From Massilia sp. Root418 (lineage in GTDB: Bacteria; Pseudomonadota; Gammaproteobacteria; Burkholderiales; Burkholderiaceae_D): a stretch of DNA of 64,000 nucleotides. Shown piece after piece: positions 47,749-57,788 of the stretch. The stretch is taken from positions 3,427 to 67,426 of the forward strand of contig NZ_LMEC01000002.1 of assembly GCF_001425265.1 (NCBI RefSeq), in the 5' to 3' direction. How positions within the stretch are numbered: position 1 is the first letter of the stretch; the number at the start of each line of letters is the position of its first letter. Both the position numbers and the translations under genes were made by a program. Under the pieces are notes generated by a model, which was given only the letters and a program-made list of their open reading frames with translations, was not told where the DNA came from and did not search any database.

Positions 47749-48357
47749 TTACTGCGGCGCGGTATCGCGGAACGACGGCCGCTCGGACAGCTTGTCGTAC
47801 AGGCGCGCCAGGTTGGGGTGGGCGCCGCGCCAGTCGATTTCCGGGAAGCGGAACGACAGCCAGCCCAGGGTGCAGCCCACGGCCACGTCGGCCAGCGTGT
47901 AATGGATGCCTGCGCAGTACGGCGAATCGTCCAGCTTGCGCGACAGTTCGGCCAGGCCCAGCTCCACCTTCTTCAGCTGGCGCGCGATCCAGTCCGCGCT
48001 CTGCTGCTCGGGCGGACGCTGGGTGCGCTCCAGGCGCACCAGCACGCCGGCGTCGGTGACGCCGTCCGCCAGGGCTTCCCAGCACTTGATGTCGGCGCGG
48101 TCGCGGCCATTGGGCGGCAACAGCTTGCAGACCGGGGTCAGCGTATCGAGGTACTCGACCATGACGCGCGAATCGATCATCGCCTGGCCGTCTTCCATGA
48201 TCAAGCAGGGTACCTTGCCGAGCGGATTGACTTCATTGATGCGGGTTTCGGACACCCACACGTTTTCCAGCTCGAACTGGTAATCCAGCTTCTTTTCTGC
48301 CAACACAACACGGACTTTGCGTACATAAGGACTGGCGAGGGAACCGATTAGTTTCAT
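47749..48357 (-). CDS. Glutathione S-transferase family protein
   Basis: 202 residues from the ATG at 48357 (MKLIGSLASPYVRKVRVVLA). The thioredoxin-like N-terminal domain carries NPLGKVPCLIMEDG and the glutathione-contacting DSRVMVEYLD; the C-terminal helical domain has YCAGIHYTLADVAVGCTLGW. Similar to the YibF/stringent-starvation-like GSTs often found beside purB in Burkholderiales. Divergent from purB. Confidence 0.88.
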   Translation of the reverse strand: MKLIGSLASPYVRKVRVVLAEKKLDYQFELENVWVSETRINEVNPLGKVPCLIMEDGQAMIDSRVMVEYLDTLTPVCKLLPPNGRDRADIKCWEALADGVTDAGVLVRLERTQRPPEQQSADWIARQLKKVELGLAELSRKLDDSPYCAGIHYTLADVAVGCTLGWLSFRFPEIDWRGAHPNLARLYDKLSERPSFRDTAPQ

Positions 48358-48392
48358 AGGGGCCAACAGGGTAGGAGTAGCTGGCAGTATAA

Positions 48393-49862
<1,470 letters not shown>

Positions 49863-49872
49863 ACGCCGGCAT

Positions 49873-49955
49873 GGCGGGTTACGGCGTGCCGCCTGACCCG
49901 CCCTACGATTTCCGGACGCTGCAACGTAGGGCGGGTTAGCGAAGCGTAACCCGCC
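49873..49955. repeat. REP-like GGCGGGTTA palindrome, two facing copies
   Basis: Copy 1: GGCGGGTTA at 49873-49881 with TGACCCGCC at 49894-49902 (one changed base), then CTACG. Copy 2: CGTAGG before GGCGGGTTA at 49930-49938 with TAACCCGCC at 49947-49955. Same facing arrangement as after fur; it begins 10 bases after the purB stop. Confidence 0.9.
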
Positions 49956-50040
49956 AATCGCAATCTAAGGGAGTCTTAAGCACGTTTGGTTTTTCTTTGG
50001 TATATTAGTCCTAACACGTACTAATTTCCGAAAGACGCCG

Positions 50041-50574
50041 ATGCAACGCTATTCCAAAACCGCCATGCTGTTGCATTGGCTGGTCGCCATCCTGATCATT
50101 GCCGCCTTCTTCCTGGGGCTGACCATGGTCGACATCAAAGGCTTCTCGCCGACCAAGCTCAAGTACTACTCCTGGCACAAGTGGATGGGCGTGACCGTCC
50201 TGCTGCTGGCTACCGTGCGCATCCTGTGGCGCAAGGCCAATGTGCCGCCGCCACCGCCGGCCAGCCTGCCGCAATGGCAAGCCAGGGCGGCCGACGCCAT
50301 GCACTACGCGCTGTACTTCTTCATGTTCGCCGTGCCGGTCTCCGGCTACCTGTACACCACGGCCGCCAACGTGCCGGTGGTCTACCTCGGCCTGTGGCAA
50401 ATTCCCGCCCTGTTCGAAGGCACGCCCGAGCTGAAGGAATTCTTCAAGCCCATCCATTACTGGCTGAACATGGCCATGGCCGCCTGCGTGCTGGCCCATG
50501 CCGGCGCGGCCCTGAAGCACCATTTCCTCGACCGCGACGACGTCCTCAAGCGCATGCTGCCCAAGCTCGGCTGA
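50041..50574 (+). CDS. Cytochrome b561 family protein
   Basis: 177 residues with four membrane helices. Haem-ligand histidines are expected in MLLHWLVAIL, YYSWHKWMG and near the end in AHAGAALKHHFLDRDDVL. This is the bacterial CybB-type di-haem quinol-oxidising protein. It is followed by two YceI genes, a common pairing whose exact purpose is unclear; YceI proteins bind isoprenoid quinones, so electron or quinone handling is likely. The AT-rich patch at 49983-50035 should hold the promoter. Confidence 0.9.
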   Translation: MQRYSKTAMLLHWLVAILIIAAFFLGLTMVDIKGFSPTKLKYYSWHKWMGVTVLLLATVRILWRKANVPPPPPASLPQWQARAADAMHYALYFFMFAVPVSGYLYTTAANVPVVYLGLWQIPALFEGTPELKEFFKPIHYWLNMAMAACVLAHAGAALKHHFLDRDDVLKRMLPKLG

Positions 50575-50612
50575 GTACCGGCCCACCCACCTTTCATTTA
50601 CCCGGAGTCCCC

Positions 50613-51164
50613 ATGAACACCACGCACCGCGCCGTACTCGTTTCCCTGCTGGGCCTGACCCTGGCCGCCAGCGCCGCCGTCTTGAAAACCGATCCGGCCA
50701 AGTCCACCGTCTCGGCCACCTTCAAGCAGATGAACGTGCCGATCGAATCCAAATTCAAGAAGCACAACATCGTCATCGACTACAACGCGGCCGCGCCGGA
50801 AAGCTCCAAGGCCACCGTGGAAATCGAGACCGCCAGCATGGACCTGGGCGACGCCGACATGAACAAGGAAGTGGCCAAGAAAGAATGGTTCAACTCGGCC
50901 CAGTTCCCGAAAGCCACCTTCACGTCCACCGCCATCAAGAGCGCCGGCCCCGGCAAGCTGACCGTCACCGGCAAGCTGACCATCAAGGGCAAGGCCGCCG
51001 ACGTCAGCTTCCCGCTGACCGTCAAGGCCGACGGCAAGAACCAGGTGTTCGACGGCGCTCTGCCGATCAAGCGCCTGGCCTTCAACATCGGCGAAGGCGA
51101 ATGGAAGGACACCGGCATGGTGGCCGATGATGTTACGATCAAGTTCCACGTAGTAGCCCAGTAA
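50613..51164 (+). CDS. YceI-family periplasmic protein (first of two)
   Basis: 183 residues from the ATG at 50613 (GGAG upstream). The signal peptide ends LAASAAVL. Lipocalin-like YceI barrel: DPAKSTVSATFKQMNVPIES, WFNSAQFPKATFTSTAI, GKLTVTGKLTIKGKAADVSF. The YceI family binds polyisoprenoid lipids such as ubiquinone in the periplasm. It lies 38 bases after the cytochrome gene and 25 bases before its paralogue; the two differ enough to suggest distinct ligands or partners. Confidence 0.9.
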   Translation: MNTTHRAVLVSLLGLTLAASAAVLKTDPAKSTVSATFKQMNVPIESKFKKHNIVIDYNAAAPESSKATVEIETASMDLGDADMNKEVAKKEWFNSAQFPKATFTSTAIKSAGPGKLTVTGKLTIKGKAADVSFPLTVKADGKNQVFDGALPIKRLAFNIGEGEWKDTGMVADDVTIKFHVVAQ

Positions 51165-51189
51165 AAATCCCCCTTTGCACGGAGACACA

Positions 51190-51759
51190 ATGAAATTCAA
51201 GTTCCTGATCGCCGCCCTGATCGCCGCCACCGCCGGTTCGTCCATGGCTGCCGAAACCTTCAACATCGACCCGAACCACACCTTCCCGAGCTTCGAGGCC
51301 GACCACATGGGCCTGTCCGTATGGCGCGGCAAGTTCGGCAAGACCACCGGCACCGTGGAACTGGACCGTGCAGCCAAGAAGGGCAGCCTGGACATCGTGA
51401 TCGACGCCAAGTCCATCGACTTCGGCCTGGAAGCGATGAACGCCCACGCACGCAAGCCTGAAATGTTCAACGTCGAGCAGTTCCCGCAGGTGAGCTACAA
51501 GAGCACGTCGATGAAGTTTGACGGCGACAAGCTGGTGGCGGTGGAAGGCAACCTGACCCTGCTGGGCGTGACCAAGCCGGTGACCCTGAACGTGAGCAAA
51601 TTCAAGTGCATCATGCATCCGCGCTACAAGCGTGAGGTGTGCGGCGCCGATGCGACCGCTGAATTCAAGCGCAGCGACTTCGGCCTGAACTACGGCCTGC
51701 CGAACTTCTCGCCGGAAGTGAAACTGGCGATCCAGGTGGAGGCGATCAAGGCCGATTAA
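51190..51759 (+). CDS. YceI-family periplasmic protein (second of two)
   Basis: 189 residues from the ATG at 51190 with GGAGA upstream. Signal peptide ends GSSMAAE. Core features: FNIDPNHTFPSFEADHMGLS, MFNVEQFPQVSYKSTSMKFD and a C-terminal FGLNYGLPNFSPEVKLAIQV. It contains two cysteines (KFKCIMHP and REVCGAD) that could form a disulfide, absent from the first copy. End of the cybB-yceI-yceI unit. Confidence 0.92.
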   Translation: MKFKFLIAALIAATAGSSMAAETFNIDPNHTFPSFEADHMGLSVWRGKFGKTTGTVELDRAAKKGSLDIVIDAKSIDFGLEAMNAHARKPEMFNVEQFPQVSYKSTSMKFDGDKLVAVEGNLTLLGVTKPVTLNVSKFKCIMHPRYKREVCGADATAEFKRSDFGLNYGLPNFSPEVKLAIQVEAIKAD

Positions 51760-51779
51760 GCCTGGGCGCTCCACTCAAA

Positions 51780-51815
51780 AGCCTCCGCTGCCTTGTGCTG
51801 CGGGGGCTTTTTTTA
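51780..51815 (+). terminator. Rho-independent terminator after the YceI pair
   Basis: Stem AGCCTCCGC (51780-51788) / GCGGGGGCT (51800-51808), with one G-T wobble, followed by seven or more T. Confidence 0.85.
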
Positions 51816-51838
51816 TGGGCCGCCGTGCTGCACGCAAT

Positions 51839-51870
51839 GGCGGGTTACGCTGAGCTAACCCGCCCTACAC
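51839..51870. repeat. REP-like GGCGGGTTA palindrome, single copy
   Basis: GGCGGGTTA at 51839-51847 pairs with TAACCCGCC at 51856-51864, then CTACAC. The shortest loop of the family in this window, lying between convergent genes. Confidence 0.88.
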
Positions 51871-51882
51871 GCCCTGCCCGCC

Positions 51883-52410
51883 CTATTTTTGCGCCAGCAG
51901 GGACTGGATGGCGGCCTCGGTCTGGCCGTACTGGCCTTCGCCGAAGTGGGTGTAGACCACCTTGCCGCTGCGGTCGATCAGGTACAGCGCCGGCCAGTAT
52001 TGGTTGTGGTAGGCGCCCCAGGTGGCGTAGCGGTTGTCCTGCGCCACCGGGTAGCGGATGTCGAAGCGCTTGATGGCGGTCTGCACGTTGGCGGTGCTGC
52101 GCTCGAAGGGAAATTCGGGCGTGTGCACGCCCACCACCACCAGGCCCTGGTCCTTGTACTTGTCGTGCCAGGACTTCACGTGCGGCAGCACGTTGATGCA
52201 GTTGATGCAGGTGTAGGTCCAGAAGTCGACCAGCACCACCTTGCCGCGCAGCTGCTGCACCGTCAGCGCGTCGCTGTTGAGCCATTTCTCGATGCCGGTG
52301 AATTCGGGTGCTGGCGTGGGGTTTTTCAGCGGTCCGGCCAGGGCACCGCCGCTGGCAATCGCGATGGCGGCGGAAGCGGCGGCCAGCGCCAGGGTGCGTG
52401 GGATGTTCAT
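51883..52410 (-). CDS. Exported thioredoxin-like (TlpA/DipZ-type) protein
   Basis: 175 residues. Signal peptide ends GGALAGP. The redoxin fold contains VLVDFWTYTCINCINVLPHV, with redox cysteines at residues 68 and 71 (C-I-N-C). CINC in place of CxPC is typical of the DipZ/redoxin group that pairs with CcdA-like electron carriers. It likely reduces periplasmic disulfides or methionine/peroxide targets, supplied by the membrane protein encoded directly upstream (one-base gap). Confidence 0.85.
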   Translation of the reverse strand: MNIPRTLALAAASAAIAIASGGALAGPLKNPTPAPEFTGIEKWLNSDALTVQQLRGKVVLVDFWTYTCINCINVLPHVKSWHDKYKDQGLVVVGVHTPEFPFERSTANVQTAIKRFDIRYPVAQDNRYATWGAYHNQYWPALYLIDRSGKVVYTHFGEGQYGQTEAAIQSLLAQK

Positions 52411-52411
52411 G

Positions 52412-53152
52412 TCACAGTCCTTTCAGGGTAGGGAAAACGGAAGCGAGTTTGGCGTAGAACAGGATGTCGTATTGCAGGTAGATGGCCGCGGCGGTGGCGA
52501 TCACCAGCACGCCGAATAGCTGCTGCAGGCGGCCGGCGTGGCGCGCCACGAAGCGCACCTTGGCGGTGGCGTACTGGCCGCCGTAGATGATGCCGAGCAT
52601 GGGGATGGCGGCGCCCACGGCGTACAGCGTGACCAGCAGCGCCGACCAGGCCAGGTCCTGCGAGCGCACCACCAGCGCCAGGATGGAGGCCAGCACCGGC
52701 CCGGCGCACGGGGTCCACACCGCACCCAGCGACATGCCCAGCACGAAGCCGCCGGCGTTGCCGTCGCGCGGGCCGGAGCCGGAGCCCGTGCCGGGCAGGG
52801 CATGCTGCAGGCGCGCCACCAGCCAGTCGTAGGGACGCGGCCAGAGGCGCAGCAGGCCGGAGATGGCCAGCATGGCGATGGCGGTGTTGCGCAGCGCTTC
52901 CTGCGCCGCATGCACAGCCGACGACACGGCGCCCAGCAGCATGGCGAAGGAAGCGAAGGTAAGGATGAAGCCGGCGATGATGTAGAGCGGCCGCCTGTTG
53001 CCGCTGCGGTTACCACTGCCACTGCCGCTGCCGGCGGCGGGCTGGCCGGCCGCGCTGCCCAGCAGGATGGGCATCACCGGCAGCACGCAGGGCGAGGCGA
53101 TGGTGGCCACACCGGCCAGCAGGGCCAGGGGCGTTTCGAGCAGGTTGTACAT
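52412..53152 (-). CDS. CcdA/DsbD-type transmembrane thiol electron carrier
   Basis: 246 residues from the ATG at 53152 (GAAGG upstream). About six membrane helices with the paired cysteine motifs ASPCVLPVMPILLG and GAVWTPCAGPVLASI of the CcdA family. It moves electrons from cytoplasmic thioredoxin to periplasmic thiol proteins. A Gly/Ser/Asn-rich loop at about residues 35-52 (GSGSGSGNRSGNR) and another GSGSGP stretch are unusual low-complexity insertions. Operon with the thioredoxin-like gene; divergent from a two-component system. Confidence 0.85.
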   Translation of the reverse strand: MYNLLETPLALLAGVATIASPCVLPVMPILLGSAAGQPAAGSGSGSGNRSGNRRPLYIIAGFILTFASFAMLLGAVSSAVHAAQEALRNTAIAMLAISGLLRLWPRPYDWLVARLQHALPGTGSGSGPRDGNAGGFVLGMSLGAVWTPCAGPVLASILALVVRSQDLAWSALLVTLYAVGAAIPMLGIIYGGQYATAKVRFVARHAGRLQQLFGVLVIATAAAIYLQYDILFYAKLASVFPTLKGL

Positions 53153-53311
53153 GGCGCCGCCTTCAGGATGAGTTTCGATAGGCTCCATTGGACCCGCCGC
53201 AGGTATCCTGCTTGTGTCCTGCGCGCCGCGCCGCTGCAATGTAGTGTGTACGGCGCAGCAGCGGATACAGAGGGATACAAAGGAGCAAATCGGCTGGGTT
53301 ATCATGGCTGC
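53153..53311. promoter_or_regulatory. Divergent ccdA / response-regulator region with direct repeats
   Basis: 159 bases between divergent genes. GGATACA occurs twice (53263-53269 and 53273-53279), ten bases apart, and an inverted GTATCC lies at 53203-53208. Ten-base direct repeats are the usual layout for OmpR-type regulators, so this is a candidate binding site for the adjacent regulator. Confidence 0.5.
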
Positions 53312-54052
53312 ATGGAAAATACCGACCACGTACTCATCGTCGACGACGACCGGGGCATCCGCGAACTGCTGGCTGCCTACCTTGAAAAGAACGGCATGCG
53401 CGTGTCGCTGGCGGCCAACGGGCGCCAGATGCGCGCGGTGCTGGAACAGGGCGAGCCCGACCTGATCGTGCTGGACCTGATGCTGCCCGGCGAGGACGGC
53501 CTGCTGCTGTGCCGCGAACTGCGCGCCGGCAAGCACCGCACCGTGCCGGTGCTGATGCTCACCGCGCTCAGCGAAGAAGCCGACCGCATCGTGGGCTTGG
53601 AAATGGGCGCGGACGATTACCTGTCCAAGCCTTTCGCCTCGCGCGAGCTGCTGGCGCGCATCCGCGCCGTGCTGCGCCGCGCGCGCATGCTGCCCAAGAA
53701 TATGCAGGTGACGGAAGCGGCCCATGTGCTGGGCTTCGGCGACTGGAAGCTGGACACGGTGGCGCGCCACCTGCTCGACGCGGACGGCACCATGGTGGCG
53801 CTGAGCGGCGCCGAATACCGCCTGCTGCGCGTGTTCCTCGACCATCCGCAGCGCGTGCTCACGCGCGACCAGCTGCTGAACCTGACCCAGGGCCGCCAGG
53901 CCGACGCCTTCGACCGCTCCATCGACCTGCTGGTGAGCCGCCTGCGCCAGACCCTGAAGGACGTGGCGCGCGAGCCGCGCTACATCAAGACGCTGCGCAG
54001 CGAAGGCTATGTGTTCTCGGCCGCCGTGACGGTGCTGGAGGGGCGCGAATGA
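53312..54052 (+). CDS. OmpR-family response regulator
   Basis: 246 residues. Receiver domain with acidic pocket D11-D13 (VLIVDDDRGIRELL), phospho-acceptor D55 (LIVLDLMLPGEDG) and Lys in DDYLSKPFASREL. The C-terminal winged helix is typical (LSGAEYRLLRVFLDHPQRVL, then DRSIDLLVSRLRQTL and RYIKTLRSEGYVF). It overlaps the kinase gene by four bases. The kinase neighbour and the divergent CcdA/thioredoxin pair suggest control of envelope redox or stress genes; that is inference. Confidence 0.93.
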   Translation: MENTDHVLIVDDDRGIRELLAAYLEKNGMRVSLAANGRQMRAVLEQGEPDLIVLDLMLPGEDGLLLCRELRAGKHRTVPVLMLTALSEEADRIVGLEMGADDYLSKPFASRELLARIRAVLRRARMLPKNMQVTEAAHVLGFGDWKLDTVARHLLDADGTMVALSGAEYRLLRVFLDHPQRVLTRDQLLNLTQGRQADAFDRSIDLLVSRLRQTLKDVAREPRYIKTLRSEGYVFSAAVTVLEGRE

Positions 54053-55398
54053 CAGCGGCGGCCAAGGCCCAGGCCGACGCCCCCGGCACCGGCGCCGGCT
54101 CGCGGCTGCGCTGGCCGCGCTCCCTGTTCGCGCGCCTGGCGCTGATCCTGTTCGTGGGCCTGGCGGCCGGCAACGCCGCCTCCTTCTGGCTCACCATGAC
54201 CGAGCGCAACCAGGCCACCATGAACGTCATGGTGGGCTACATCGAACGCGAGGTGGCCAGCTCGGTGGCCCTGCTCGACCGCCTGCCCGCCGCCGAGCGC
54301 CCGGCCTGGCTGCCGCGCCTGGCGCGCCGCAGCTACCACTTCATGCTGGAACCGGGCGTGTCCGGCGTGGCGCCGGACGCCACGCTGTCGGCACGCGTGG
54401 CGGCTTCCATCAAGGACGGCATCGGCACCGACTATGCGCTGACCGCCAACGCCGTGCCGGGCGAGCGCGAGCGCCTGCAGGTGCACCTGCGCCTGAGCGA
54501 CGGCGCACCGCTCACCATCGACATCACGCCCATGCCCGGCATACCGCTGTCGCGCTGGCTGCCGCTGCTGCTGGCCTTGCAGCTGGCGGTGCTGGCGGGC
54601 TGCTGCTGGGCCGCCGTGCGCCTGGCCACCCGGCCGCTGCACCAGCTGGCGCAGGCCGCCGACACGCTGGGGCCGGACCTGAAAGCCGAACGGCTGGCGG
54701 AAGACGGCCCGTCCGAAGTGGCGCGCGCGGCACGCGCCTTCAACGCCATGCAGGACCGCATCGCCGGCTACATGACCGAGCGCCTGCAGATCCTGGCCGC
54801 CATCTCGCACGACCTGCAAACCCCGATCACGCGCATGCGCCTGCGAGTGGACATGATGGACGACGCGCCGCAGCACGCCAAGCTGCAGCAGGACCTGCAG
54901 GAGATGGAAACGCTGGTCAAGGAAGGCGTGGCCTACGCGCGCACGCTGCACGGCACCGGCGAAGAGCCGCGCCGCATCGATCCCGACGCCCTGCTCGACA
55001 GCATGCTGGCCGACTATCGCGACGCGGGCCACGACGTAAGCCTGCACGGCAAGGCCGGCGCGGCGCTCACGGCGCGGCCGCAGGCGTTGCGCCGCGTGCT
55101 GGGCAACCTGGTGGACAACGCGCTCAAGTTCGGCGGCGCGGCGGAAATCCAGGTGGCGCCGCAGGCGGGCGAGCTGGCGATTTCCGTGCTGGACCGCGGT
55201 CCCGGCATTCCGGCCGAGTCGCTGGAGGCGGTGTTCGAGCCCTTCGTGCGGCTGGAGACGTCGCGCAACCGGGGCACCGGCGGCACGGGACTGGGACTGG
55301 CGATCGCGCGCCAGCTGGCGCGCGCCATGGACGCCAAGCTGACCCTGCACCAGCGCCCCGGCGGCGGCCTGGAGGCGCGCCTGGTTTTGCGCTCCTGA
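54049..55398 (+). CDS. Sensor histidine kinase
   Basis: 449 residues, starting at the ATGA overlap with the regulator. Membrane helix 1 at about residues 28-50, a periplasmic sensor of about 115 residues, helix 2 about 170-190, HAMP, then the H-box ILAAISHDLQTPITRMRLR with H254, N-box LRRVLGNLVDNALKFGG, D-box LDRGPGIP and G-box GTGGTGLGLAIA. EnvZ-like architecture. The signal sensed is unknown. A short tandem array begins directly after its stop codon. Confidence 0.93.
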   Translation: MTAAAKAQADAPGTGAGSRLRWPRSLFARLALILFVGLAAGNAASFWLTMTERNQATMNVMVGYIEREVASSVALLDRLPAAERPAWLPRLARRSYHFMLEPGVSGVAPDATLSARVAASIKDGIGTDYALTANAVPGERERLQVHLRLSDGAPLTIDITPMPGIPLSRWLPLLLALQLAVLAGCCWAAVRLATRPLHQLAQAADTLGPDLKAERLAEDGPSEVARAARAFNAMQDRIAGYMTERLQILAAISHDLQTPITRMRLRVDMMDDAPQHAKLQQDLQEMETLVKEGVAYARTLHGTGEEPRRIDPDALLDSMLADYRDAGHDVSLHGKAGAALTARPQALRRVLGNLVDNALKFGGAAEIQVAPQAGELAISVLDRGPGIPAESLEAVFEPFVRLETSRNRGTGGTGLGLAIARQLARAMDAKLTLHQRPGGGLEARLVLRS

Positions 55399-55453
55399 TT
55401 GCGTGCCTGAATGCGTGCCTGGCCGCGTGCCTGACTGCCTGCCTGGCTGCGCC
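55399..55453. repeat. 12-nt tandem array between convergent genes
   Basis: About four and a half units of a 12-nt repeat of the type ttgcgtgcctga, starting immediately after the kinase stop (TGA 55396-55398) and reaching the stop of the convergent AraC gene (55453-55455). Units vary at one to three positions; alternate units end in TGA or TGG. Confidence 0.8.
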
Positions 55454-56541
55454 TAGGGCGGCGGCACGGCGGGACGGAAGTGGCTGGGCGGCGCCCCCGC
55501 CCACGAAACAAAGGCGCGCCTGAAATTGGTGGCGTCGCTATAACCGAGCCGCGCCGCGATTTCATTATTATTCAGGTCGCTGGTCTTTAAATAACTGAGC
55601 GCCAGTTGCATGCGGTGGCGCGACAGGATCTCGCTATAACTGGTGCCCTCCGCTTCCAGCCGGCGGCGCAAGGTACGGGCATTCACAGCCAGTTCCCGCG
55701 CGATCTCCTCAATATTGGGATATACGCCCGAACAGCCCAGCAATATCATCAGCACCGCCCCGGCCGCCGTGGCATTGCGCGTCATCTTCTGCAGGGACTG
55801 CTCACACAATTCCAGCATCATCGCGTGCGTGATAGCGTCGGCTTCCGGCCGGTCTTTTCCAGCTAGTATTTCCTTGAAAACGATTTCATTTTTTGGCTGA
55901 TTAAACAAAATATCGCAGTTAAATATCGCCATATAATCGCCCGCATGCGGCGGCGCCGGAAAGCGCAAGCTGATTCTCTTGAATTGAAAATCGTCCCCAT
56001 ATAAATCCCGGGTCATCGCACGGAAACACGACATTTTTAATTCGACAACAAAGCGGTATAAAGGATCGGTGGGCGCGCAAGCGAGATTGGGTTCCACCTC
56101 CCATATTGCCCAGCCTTCCCTGCCGGCATAGCGCAGCTTGGTCAGCGGGTCGATCAGGCAGTTGTATTTCAGGATGGTGTGCAGCAGCGCTGTGCGGTTG
56201 GGACTGCTGAGAATGGCAAAGCCCAGGATGCCGCAGGCGGACGCGTTGAAGCAAGTGCCCACTTGCAGCGAGATGGCTGGCGCGTGCAGGATCGCGTTGC
56301 GGATCACCGCCAGGATCTGCAGCACGGAAAAGCGGGTCGACGCCACGCCGATCTCTTCGGCGCTGATGCCGCTGCCTGCCAGGGCCTGCTGCGACGGCAC
56401 GCCGCGCAGCGCCAGCTGGTTCAGCAGGAACACCACCGCGTGAGCCGGGTAGAACCGCACGCCGTGGCTGTAAGGGGCGGCACCTGCGGGGGACGGGCTG
56501 GAGTCCTGAAGCAATTGGCTTGACTTGACTGACTGATTCAT
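55453..56541 (-). CDS. AraC-family regulator with arabinose-binding-like N-terminal domain
   Basis: 362 residues from the ATG at 56541; an in-frame ATG 30 codons upstream is possible. The N-terminal part resembles the Arabinose_bd domain (GISAEEIGVASTRFSVLQIL, then FGILGFAILSS-like text). The C-terminal double helix-turn-helix is clear (EIARELAVNARTLRRRLEAE, LNNNEIAARLGYSDATNFRR). This OruR/ArgR-like subfamily often controls catabolic or lipid genes nearby. The target is unknown; the gene faces the kinase and is divergent from the HD-GYP gene. Confidence 0.88.
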   Translation of the reverse strand: MNQSVKSSQLLQDSSPSPAGAAPYSHGVRFYPAHAVVFLLNQLALRGVPSQQALAGSGISAEEIGVASTRFSVLQILAVIRNAILHAPAISLQVGTCFNASACGILGFAILSSPNRTALLHTILKYNCLIDPLTKLRYAGREGWAIWEVEPNLACAPTDPLYRFVVELKMSCFRAMTRDLYGDDFQFKRISLRFPAPPHAGDYMAIFNCDILFNQPKNEIVFKEILAGKDRPEADAITHAMMLELCEQSLQKMTRNATAAGAVLMILLGCSGVYPNIEEIARELAVNARTLRRRLEAEGTSYSEILSRHRMQLALSYLKTSDLNNNEIAARLGYSDATNFRRAFVSWAGAPPSHFRPAVPPP

Positions 56542-56846
56542 CTCTCTATACCTGTCCTGAATTGACCTGAAGAATGTCCGGCTATGACCTATGAACGTTT
56601 CCCAAAAGGAAGTATATTGGTCATTTTGCAATTCAGCGCCAACTGATTCAGGAAAAAATTATATCACCCGCGCTTAACAAGTTCATAAATTGTAAGCCGC
56701 ATTTTACATTTCTCATTAAATCGCTAAGTAGTATTCCACTCTGACGCTTTAGCAATAGATCAATTCGATGATTTTTATCAGAGGCTGCCTTTGGGCCTTG
56801 CTTGTGATCGCCTTGATTCTGATCTGATGCCTGAAAGATCCCGGAT
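56542..56846. other. AT-rich intergenic region between the AraC and HD-GYP genes
   Basis: About 305 bases, much lower in GC than the coding DNA, especially 56630-56790. Divergent promoters must be here. Repeated short runs such as gattcatc, cattaaatcg and gatcaattcgatgat are visible, but I cannot assign a specific operator or RNA. A minus-strand open frame over 56648-57193 is a shadow of the HD-GYP gene. Confidence 0.5.
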
Positions 56847-57788
56847 ATGTTCAAGAAAATCACGCGCGGGCAGGCCCGCGTCGGCATGTACGTGCAGGAA
56901 CTGTGCGGCAGCTGGTACCACCATCCATTCTGGGCCCGCTCATTCCTGATACGCGACGCCGCCATGCTGGCCAAACTGCAGGCCAGCGCGGTGGAAGAAT
57001 TGTGGATCGACACCGCCAAGGGCGTTGCCGGCGGCGGCGAGCTGGCCGAAGCCGCCGCGCTGGTGGAGCGCTCGCGCGCCGCCGTGCTGGCCCTGTTCAA
57101 GCAGGTGCGTGCTGGCGACGCGGCCGCCCTGCCCGCCGCGCTGTCGGCCACGCTGCCGCTGGTGGACGACATCGTCGCTTCGGTGGCGCACAACCCGGGC
57201 GCGATGCTGGGCCTGGTGCGCCTGCGCAGCAGCGACGACTACACCTACAGCCACTCTGTGGCCGTGTGCGCGCTGATGGTGGCGCTGGCGCAGCACATGG
57301 GCATGGACCGCGCCGCGGTGCGCGAGTGCGGCCTGGCCGGCCTGCTGCACGACATCGGCAAGGCCACGGTGCCGGCCGAGATCCTCAACAAGCCCGACCG
57401 CCTGAGCGCCGCCGAATTCGAAGCGGTCAAGCTGCACCCGGTGGCCGGGCACGCCCTGCTGAACGCGGCCGGCGGCCTGTCCGCCGTGGTTGCCGACGTG
57501 TGCCTGCACCACCACGAGCGCTACGACGGCATGGGCTACCCGTCCCGCTTGCGCGGCGACGCCATCAGCCTGCAGGCGCGCATGGGCGCCGTGTGCGACG
57601 TGTATGACGCCATCACCTCGCAGCGCCCCTACAAGGCGCCGTGGAGCCCGCCGGACGCGCTGCGCCGCATGGCCGCCTGGACCCGCGAAGGCCATTTCGA
57701 CCCCGCCGTGTTCGCCGCCTTCGTGCGTTGCCTGGGCATCACGCCTGCCGCAAATTTCACTTGCGTTACCGAAGTGAATTTACTATAG
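56847..57788 (+). CDS. HD-GYP domain c-di-GMP phosphodiesterase
   Basis: 313 residues. The N-terminal DUF3391-like domain (MFKKITRGQARVGMYVQELC) is followed by a complete HD-GYP domain: HSVAVCALMVALAQ, LLHDIGKATVPAEILNKPD, LHPVAGHALL, HHHERYDGMGYPSRLRG and GAVCDVYDAITSQRPYK. The HD and GYP residues are intact, so it is predicted to degrade cyclic di-GMP and favour motility over biofilm. Stand-alone and cytoplasmic. Confidence 0.93.
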   Translation: MFKKITRGQARVGMYVQELCGSWYHHPFWARSFLIRDAAMLAKLQASAVEELWIDTAKGVAGGGELAEAAALVERSRAAVLALFKQVRAGDAAALPAALSATLPLVDDIVASVAHNPGAMLGLVRLRSSDDYTYSHSVAVCALMVALAQHMGMDRAAVRECGLAGLLHDIGKATVPAEILNKPDRLSAAEFEAVKLHPVAGHALLNAAGGLSAVVADVCLHHHERYDGMGYPSRLRGDAISLQARMGAVCDVYDAITSQRPYKAPWSPPDALRRMAAWTREGHFDPAVFAAFVRCLGITPAANFTCVTEVNLL

